The notes under the pieces were generated by a model. That model searched no databases. It was not told the origin of the DNA and saw only the letters and a program-made list of their open reading frames with translations. The position numbers and the translations under genes are program-made. A stretch of DNA of 64,000 nt. Source: Pisolithus tinctorius. Its lineage: Eukaryota; Basidiomycota; Agaricomycetes; Boletales; Pisolithaceae. Location: NCBI GenBank assembly GCA_024663395.1, contig JANFAH010000054.1, positions 1 through 64,000 of the forward strand, given 5' to 3'. This document shows positions 56,808 to 64,000 of this stretch, one piece after another; position 1 is the stretch's first letter, and every line of letters begins with the position of its first letter.

Positions 56808-59800
56808 GTATCCCCCTCTTAGGAACTGAACCCTTGAGGTTCCATAGGGAAATATGCTCAGAGGGTTACACAGTGAGGTCACATGACTAAGAGTGAGTCT
56901 GAGTGCACACACAGTGCCAAGGCTGAGCCTGAGGGCTGGGAAACCAGCCAGTGATGACTGGAGGTCCAGTAGTTCAGACTGGAATGGCATAAGCCAGGTT
57001 TGGGAGCAAGGGTCAAGTCCGAGGACTGTTCTGGGAACCTGAGGCTGGAGAAGCGACAAGAAGTGGGCCGGAGACTGGACTAGGTGGTTCAGCAGGCCGG
57101 GACAAGGCAAAGCTGAGTCCAAGAGTGATTAGACCAGCTGGACAGGGGTTTCCAGAGACAACGAAAGCTGAAACCCATGTTTCAGAGGGCCAGAGTTGCA
57201 ATCTGGAGCTGGGTTAAGGCAACATGCAGGCTGGGAATGACCAGGTAAGGCCTAGGGGTGTGCTTCAGAGCTGGGTCAGGGAAAACCAGAGGCCAAAGAT
57301 GTGCAGGGGACTGGTAATGTCCAACAAATGTACCAGGGGTGGTCACTAGGACCAGAGGTGTACTTCAAAACTGGTTCAGGGCAACATGGAGGCTGAGAGG
57401 GTCCAGAGAGGTCTGGAGATAACCAAAAGGTGGTCCAGGGGTGTACCAGTGTGCTGCTGAGTGACACTGGAATGACACAAAGGCTAGGTGGGTGCCAGGA
57501 AGGCCGGAAAACCAGTCTAGGAATGCACCAGTTGGACTGGGACTGCACTGCAGGGATACAGAGGGTCACGAGAAGTGCTGAGAAGGCTGGGTCGGGTCCA
57601 AGGTCTGCTCCAGGGGATCACGGGGTCTGAGAGTGTGTATCTACAGAAAAAGAAAACAGATAACAGAAAACCAAGAAAACATATAACAAGGAAACAGGAA
57701 ACTGAAGCCAGAGACAGGGGTCAAAGCTGAAGGCTGAGACCAAGGGTGGCTTAGGCCAGGAGTGGCCAAAGCCAGAGACCAAGACCAGGAGTGGCTGAAG
57801 CCTGTTGTGCTAAAGTGAGTGGTCTGGTGAAAACAGCAAGACCAAAGACCGGTCAAGGGAACAGAAGGCCTGGAAGGCTGGGAACCAGTCTGAGGGTCAG
57901 AGAGGGCTTGAACAGACAGGTGGGGACTGGTCTGGAGCCAGAGAAGACCAGAGGCCATCAGGAGACCAGTCTGGTGGTCAGGATGGGCCAGAAAGGCTAG
58001 TCAGAGACTGGTTTGGACCTGGGAAGGGCTGCAAGGCTGGAAATGTCAAAGGGAGACTGGTCTGGGGTTGGGCAGGGCCGGAGTGGCTGGCTGGAGGCCA
58101 GTCTGAAGGTGTTGGAGGGGTTTGGGGTGGCTAGAGGTGACCTGAGGTGCCATCCAACTGGTGGGCTGACAACCAGAGGCCAAAACAGTGTAGGCTGGTG
58201 GGCTAACACTGAGACTGGGGTAACCAGGGGTAGCAAGGTGTAAACCTGAGGCCGGAAGTGGCAAGGCCGGGTGCTGAGCACCTTGGAACAGGCCAGACAG
58301 CTTCCGGAGGTTGGCAAGGGATTGGGGAGGCTGTCTAGGACAGCAAGAGTTGAGTTTGGACAAGGACCAGAGGACTTGACATAGCCAGGCATGAACCGGG
58401 GACCAGCAGGTCATAAGACTGGTTCAACAAAGCCATAGGGGTGTCAGCAGGAGGTGAGTCTGGGTGTTGAGTCTGGTTTAGGGGTGTCCAGAGTTGGTTG
58501 GAGGTGGGTTATCCAGTGGTGAGAAGCCTGAGGGCCAAAAGCCATTGGAGGACTGGTTCAGGGGGTCTGGAGACTGGGTGAGGCCTAGGGGTTGTCCAGC
58601 TGAAAGGCTGACAACAGGAGGCCAAGACCAGTGAGACCGGTGAACACACAATCACTGAGGCTGAGGACCATTGAGATAGTGAGACTGGAGTACCAACACA
58701 AATGTCAGGGGCTGGGAGCAACCCAGGGTAGGTGGTTCGGGAGTGGTTCAGTATGCAAGGACTGGACCAAGGAACTGGGAACCGCTGTGCAGGGACCAAG
58801 TGGGGCTGTGCTGAGGGCACCAGAGAGGTAGCAGACAGGGGTTTGGAAGAGAGTAGGTCACTAGCAAGGTCCCTTATCCCCCTCTTAGGGTAGACTTCCC
58901 AAGTCTACAGGGGTACAAGGTGTGGGCTAGGACCACCAAGAGGAGTACTGGACAGGTAGTAGGAGTACTACCACCAGAGTTGCAAGTCCGAGTACTGAGA
59001 ATGCTGAGACTGGCTTAACAGGTGTCAAGACAAGTTTTGGGAAGCTTTTTCAAGGCCAGAAAAGCTTTAAAACCGGAGATACAAGACTGGCAGAGCAGGC
59101 CAAACTGGTACAGGGATGGTAAGGAGTGTTGGAGTCAAAGGTGAGGGTATGAAGGCCAGAACCAGAGCCCGAGAGGAAACCAGAAGGCCAGTGAAGACTG
59201 GCAGGCCAAAAGACAACTGGTAAGACCGGAGTTGGGGGAATGGGTAGGACCAGAGCTCTGGAGTCAATGGTGGGGTGACAGTAGCAATGGTTAGGGGGAA
59301 GGTGAGGGGTTAGCTAGCACCCAAAGGGGCCTCACAAACATACAAGTTCCAGGGTGAGTGGGTGAGCTGGGAGACAGACTGGCAGAGTCAGGGGTTTGTC
59401 AGATGGGCTGAAGCCTGGGGTGTCTTGCAAGCAAATTCATGCTCCAAGGCAGGGTTGATGTCAGGGGGGTTAGCAAACTTTAGTATTAGGTGGGGATAGG
59501 TGACTGCACTACACTCGGCCACCAACAGGTGCCTATTGAGTGGGCTAGTCAGTTCCCTACAACCTAGATACTTCAGTTCCTAACGAGTTGACAAGGCTGG
59601 TTAAAACAGGGGTCAGAGACCGAGAGGGAACCAAGGCTGGGTCCACCAAGGACTGGAAAGAGGTGCTAGGTCAAGACCATAGCACTGGGGTAGAGGACAG
59701 GGGTAGTTCCAGGAGGAGGGAGAGGCCCAAAGGCCAAATGAGTGACAGGGGGAGTAACATAGAGCTACCCAAGGGGTATCAGAGGCCAAGGGAGGCTGGA

Positions 59801-61620
59801 GATGGGAGACTGGCCAAAAGAAATGAGTCCGGAGTGAGCAAGACCAGTCAGGGAACATGAGGAAGCCTGGAGATGAAACTCCAGAAAAGAGAAAGAAGGC
59901 CAGAGTCAGCAAGACTGGACAGGCTGGACAAAGGCTGACAAGGCCTAGTGAGGGAGGGGAGACTGGTCATAAGGGAGTCTGGAGGTGAAAAAACCAGACA
60001 AAGATAGGAGGAGGACTGGAGTTGGCAAGTCCGACTCAGGGCTACAAACCAGGTGAAGCTGCAGGTCTGGCAGGACAAGCCAGGAGGACTGCTAAGGGAC
60101 CAGAGTAATGCACTAATTGATTTGTCTCTACTGAGACCACCAGTTTGGCTTCTGGTGTACCAGAGTACCAACTTGTTGACCCAGTTAGGATCCTGGGGTA
60201 GACTCTAATTGTTTTGTCTCAACCAAGACCACTGGTTTTGGCTTCCAGAGTACAGAACTACCAACTTGTTAACCTGGTTAGGATCCCGGGGTGGGCAGAG
60301 GACAGGGAAAGGACCAGAAACGAGGTCAGGGACCAGGATAGGGGCTGGAGGACTGGCAGACTAGTCCTAGACCGAAGACCAGGGCCAGGAGCAAGTCCAA
60401 AGAACTAGCATGCCCAGGGAGTGCCTCTAAGTGAAAAGAGAGGCCAGCAGAGAGGTCAGGGACCGGGCTAAGGCCCAGAGGGCTGGCAGACCAGTCCTAG
60501 ACCAAAACAGGGGTGTCATGCACTAGCCAAGACCACCAGAGCCAAGGTCCAGTGCAAGTCCAAAGGACAAGCACCACCCCCAAGGCCGAGGTGACTAGCA
60601 CAGGACCGGGACAAGGGATAGGGGAACCTGGAGGGGTCTGTGAGGAACAGGAAAGTCCAAGGAAAGCCAGGACTGGTCTAAGACCTAGTAACAGGTCTAG
60701 ACAAGTCCGGGTGAGGTGGCTGAGTCAGACCAAGGCTGGAATGGCCAGTAACGAAGGGCAGGAGGCTGAGAGAAGTGGCAAACTGGCTTCAGACAAGTCC
60801 AGGCAAGTGTGGACAAGCCAACCCAAGGCCAGGTAGGCTGGTACCAGACAGTCTGGAGACCGGAAAGGGGTCCAGGGTTCCAAGGCCAGTGTAGCAAAGG
60901 CCAAGGATGGAGACCAGACCCAAAAACTGCTGAAGCCGAGTGGTGATGGGGAACAGGGAAGGTGTTGAGGACCAGGACTGGCCAAGTCCAGGTCTGGGGG
61001 CCGCACCAGAGGTGCACAGAGGTCCGAAGACCAATATCAGGGGGGTCAGGAGGTCAAATGAGTGATGAGACTCCCAGTATCCAGAACAGTAGAACCAGAC
61101 CTAGAGACTGCTGGGACAGAGTGCTGGGATGACTGAGGTAAGGACTGACCGGGGTGACCAGCCAGAGGTCAGAGACAGCTCAGGGGAGCTAACAGAAGTG
61201 AGTCCAGTTGATGAGGCTGGCTCAGGGGCAAGTCCAGAGGGTAACTCCGACCTGGGAGTGGGCTCAGGCATGAACCCAGGTTGGTGGTGAGTCTGGATGG
61301 TGAGTCTGACTCAGGGGTTGACATGGCCGGTCCGGAGTCAGGAAGAAATGAGTGGCAGGCAGGGATCAGGAGTAAGGGAATGGATGCATTAAGTTTTGAC
61401 CACTAAGGACACAGTGTCAGGGGTAATGCAACCCAGGGGTGTGCAGAGTGCCAAGGGGAGCTGGGTTACCTCTCTGCTTCAGCAGAGATCTCTGGGTTGG
61501 GCTCTGGAGTCAGATGAGAAGTATTCTGATGAGTCCCAATGGGCAAGGTCCTGGGTAGGGGCTCTAGAGCAGGACCTAGACATGATGAAGTGACTTGCAC
61601 AAGTGTGAGTCAGAATATAC
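56808..61620 (-). mobile_element. Interior of the degenerate LTR element; low-complexity, G-rich
   Basis: This 4.8-kb stretch is strongly purine/G-biased on the plus strand and consists of short imperfect words such as AGACTGGT, CAGAGG and GGTCAGGGAC. Only short frames occur, with no gag, protease, RT or integrase motif. A second copy of the polypurine-like ATCCCCCTCTTAGG is at 58877-58890. The interior is either a pol region destroyed by C-to-T mutation or a non-coding (LARD-like) interior. Confidence 0.45.
60113..60296. repeat. Tandem duplication, 92-bp unit
   Basis: Two adjacent copies start CTAATTG at 60113 and 60205 and share TTTTGTCTC/TTTGTCTCT, CCAACTTGTT and TTAGGATCC(T/C)GGGGT. Differences between the copies are mostly transitions. 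Confidence 0.6.
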
Positions 61621-62299
61621 TGTGAAGTATGGGTTTACCCTCAGGTGACTGGGCTTCAAGACCGGGTGACAAGGGTTAAGTCTGAGTGGCCAAAGTCAAG
61701 GCCAGGAGACAGGGGCCAAGTCCAGTTGGACCAGAGTTAAGGCCAGAGGTCAGGGGCTAAGTCCGGAGGACTGGACTTAAGGCCAGGAGCACAGGAACAA
61801 GACTGGTAGTGTGGGAAACTGACCAGTCTTGGGTGCACACAGGGGGGAAGCTGGTCCAGGGTTGGACCTACCTCCCTTGGTCTCAGCTTATGTGCTGTAC
61901 CCTTATGCAAGCCAGGGAGAGGTCCAGGACAGGGGCCAGGAATAGCTTAAGGCTCAGCCTTAGCTATAGAGTAGACTCAAGGGGTAGTACAGAGTTGAGG
62001 GTAATACTTAATTGATATTCTGACTGAGGGTGCTACAAAGTATGTACAGGGGTTAAATACATGAGGCTGGTCTGGAGTAAAGAACATGAAGCCGGACTTG
62101 TGAATAAGCTATTAGCAAGATGATTAGCAAGAGTGAGGATAGCCACAGAGGCTGTGCAGAGACTAATAGCTAAAGTCCAGATGACCAGCATAACTGGGGT
62201 TGGACACAGGATTTGTACAGTAAGCAGAGTCAGATGAAAGGACGAGACTAAATATAGCACAAACAAAGGAAAACAGACTGGAGTTATGTCCAGGTGACC
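61621..62299 (-). repeat. LTR copy C (5' LTR), truncated
   Basis: The block starts TGTGAAGTATGGGTTTACCC and follows copies A and B until GTGACCCA at 62299, where it breaks off about 250 bp before the expected LTR end and joins unrelated DNA. It lacks the foldback insertion, showing an intact TATGTACAGG at the target site. Confidence 0.68.
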
Positions 62300-63281
62300 C
62301 AGTGTGAGTCAAAGTGTGGAAAGCTGGTATAAACCAAACAAATCCAACACCAAAGACAAATGAGAGCAAGTGGTGGTTTGCCTCTGCAGAACCTGGAGTG
62401 CAGAGAAACCTAGTGTAGGGGGAACTTCAAGTGGAGGGTGCTCCTAGTGCAAGTCGATGATGAGTTACACAGGAGTAGACAAGTGAGTGATGATTGAATG
62501 GGGGATACTGAACAGAGTGAAGGTGTTCAGCTGAAAGGACTTCTGGAACAATGGACTTTGATACAACATGCTCCTGGTGCAAGTTGTTGATGAGTTACGC
62601 AGGAGTGGATGGATGACTAAGCAGGACTGCTGACTAAGTGGGGATAAAGCTTCAGATGAATGATGGAGGTAGATAGACCCCTTTGTAGAGCCTCAACTAC
62701 CAATGATATGAATGATGACAGATAGACTCTTCTGAATGAGCCTCAACTGTCGACGATGAGATAGGCACTGAACTGACTGCTGAGTGAATGGCTTCTGATT
62801 CACTTCCTGATTGCTTCTTGGTAGCTAAGTACATGGGGGTTTATATACTGTGGGGGGGAGCACAGCTTGTGACAAACAAGGCACAAACACTTGGTAAGTA
62901 ATGAGTAAGGACTGAGTAATCATGATGAATAAGCAAGAAATGAAAAGTAAGCAAGCAAAGAGGATTGGTAAGTACTGGCAATGAACAAGTCAAGGATAGT
63001 CAAAATATCACAGAATGAGTCAAATGGAGTCAGAAACTGAGTAAGCAGATATCACATTAGGGGGTGGCAATGCAAGTCAGATCTTGGTGGAGACATCTCT
63101 AGATCCAAAGATGGCATGACAGATGGATGGTGTTTCCAGACAAGGAAGTATTAATTCCAGAATTGAAGGGCATGAGTCAGGTGTCAAGGGGGGCTAGGGT
63201 GTTGGGGGTCTGTGGGGCAATGGGAGCATAAGCAATCACGTCTCCCACCCTTCCATCCTCTCAGTGAAGTTAACAAAAACT
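62300..63281. other. Unassigned repeat-rich DNA
   Basis: Two related 50-bp words (around 62439-62490 and 62569-62620, sharing GCTCCTxGTGCAAGT and GATGAGTTAC) and a second pair around 62670 and 62725 (AGATAGAC...GAGCCTCAACT) give a loose repeat structure. No gene was recognised. Confidence 0.4.
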
Positions 63282-63941
63282 TCATGGACAGGGCTCTGAT
63301 GGAGAAGGAGGAGAAGGGGGGACATCTTCTGCTGGATCTTGCAGTAAGAAGGCAAGATGCATGTCATACTCATCATGAATGCGATCAGGGAGGCTGGAGG
63401 ACAGTAGATTATACTGCAGCTGTCGCAATGCAGGAAGAATGATGGATGAGATTGGAATAAAGACAGTGCAGGGGGCAGGGAGGAATGATCCATATGCTTC
63501 ATCAACTGGGGAGACTGAAACAACCACATAAGACCTTTCTAACTGAGTGACAGACCTGAGGCAACCAAAGAACATCCTTCTGGAAGTCATACTGACAAGG
63601 AGAACATGCTGACCAAGCTGCATGGGATGGGATGGGGCTGACAACAACAGGATGAACCAGGGGGCTTCAGGATGGAAGCTGGTGGGAATGCCTGGCAGAT
63701 ATATGTAGCCACTGTCTCTGGCAAATGAGACAAGCGAGATGATTGACAAAGAGGCAGCCATGATTGATGGACTTAGCGAAATGAGCATCTGATGGATGGA
63801 GTGCTGTAGAAATGCGTAGGGTGTGAGGATCCTCTCCAAATTTGGAAGGCAGAATCGTGTGGCTGAGCACTTTAAGTGAGTGTGAGAATGGAGTCGATAT
63901 CTTTGGAAATGGTGGAGATATGATGAAAACCAGAATGCCAT
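63282..63941 (-). CDS. Unrecognised 219-codon open frame
   Basis: An open frame of 219 codons starts MAFWFSSYLHHFQRYR and is rich in Ser, Leu and Pro. It has a moderately hydrophobic middle (IPTSFHPEAPWFILLLSAPS) and ends in PPSPPSPSEPCP. No domain, catalytic motif or clear TM segment was recognised. It lies in CpG-poor transposon-derived DNA where pyrimidine bias on the minus strand favours long Ser/Leu/Pro frames, so it may be meaningless or a transposon relic. Confidence 0.25.
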   Translation of the reverse strand: MAFWFSSYLHHFQRYRLHSHTHLKCSATRFCLPNLERILTPYAFLQHSIHQMLISLSPSIMAASLSIISLVSFARDSGYIYLPGIPTSFHPEAPWFILLLSAPSHPMQLGQHVLLVSMTSRRMFFGCLRSVTQLERSYVVVSVSPVDEAYGSFLPAPCTVFIPISSIILPALRQLQYNLLSSSLPDRIHDEYDMHLAFLLQDPAEDVPPSPPSPSEPCP

Positions 63942-64000
63942 ACACGGGTGCTAAAAACCTTTAATGCATGCTTAACTCACTTCCTCTTTTCTCTTTAGCA

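Larger units (their letters stand above)
53746..62299 (-). mobile_element. Degenerate LTR retroelement, minus strand
   Basis: Two copies of the same LTR bound a 4.8-kb interior: 53746-56807 (interrupted by another element) and 61621-62299 (truncated). Both start TGTGAAGTAT; the first ends TATGACA. Directly inside the first LTR lies GTATCCCCCTCTTAG, whose complement is a polypurine tract AAGAGGGGGATA ending at the LTR, so that LTR is the 3' one and the element reads on the minus strand. No intact gag or pol could be recognised. The copy is old: LTRs differ mainly by transitions, and CpG is nearly gone. Confidence 0.6.

Noticed and set aside
57641..58820. Several 90-130-codon minus-strand frames rich in Pro, Ser, Leu and Trp
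   Set aside because: They come from the pyrimidine-rich low-complexity interior of the LTR element and show no conserved domain.

Overview
The window looks like nuclear DNA of a filamentous basidiomycete, most likely an agaricomycete. Genes are dense and split by many short introns (mostly 48-80 nt, GT-AG, a few GC-AG). The gene content is fungal: a fungal Hv1 proton channel, PMP3, Yos9, Nop2, eIF2B-epsilon and the kynurenine-route NAD enzymes. All exon maps were spliced by eye and checked for frame; no search was run.

Regions. (1) 0-9.6 kb: a decayed F-box gene, asparagine synthetase, a Dbl-type RhoGEF and a small methyltransferase. (2) 9.6-15.6 kb: gene-poor DNA holding a 76-residue AN1 zinc-finger gene, then aspartate aminotransferase. 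(3) 16.2-28 kb: a large HEAT-repeat (PP4R1-like) gene, then three plus-strand four-TM membrane protein genes that share the positions and phases of six introns, with a minus-strand voltage-gated proton channel gene between the second and third. (4) 28.5-40.4 kb: a FUN14-domain mitochondrial protein, Nop2, a SUR7/PalI-like membrane protein, an Ala/Glu/Pro-rich protein, eIF2B-epsilon and a PMP3 gene whose 57 codons span six exons, one of 5 nt. (5) 40.7-46.1 kb: three consecutive kynurenine-pathway enzymes side by side (formamidase, kynureninase, kynurenine 3-monooxygenase). (6) 46.6-49.8 kb: an AT-hook protein and the ER lectin Yos9. (7) 49.8-64 kb: CpG-poor transposon land with Ty3/gypsy fragments, an old solo LTR, a degenerate minus-strand LTR retroelement, a TA-inserted foldback element inside one of its LTRs, and a younger solo LTR inside the foldback.

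How genes relate. The kynurenine trio turns N-formylkynurenine into kynurenine, 3-hydroxykynurenine and 3-hydroxyanthranilate. Kynureninase and the monooxygenase are divergent across 400 bp, and formamidase and kynureninase are convergent with 51 bp between stops, a layout suited to co-regulation. The other genes are mostly housekeeping: translation, ribosome assembly, ER quality control, amino-acid metabolism and membrane proteins.

Caveat. Three otherwise conserved genes (asparagine synthetase, RhoGEF, SUR7-like) carry single-base frame breaks at short runs of one base. These could be assembly errors or young pseudogenes.
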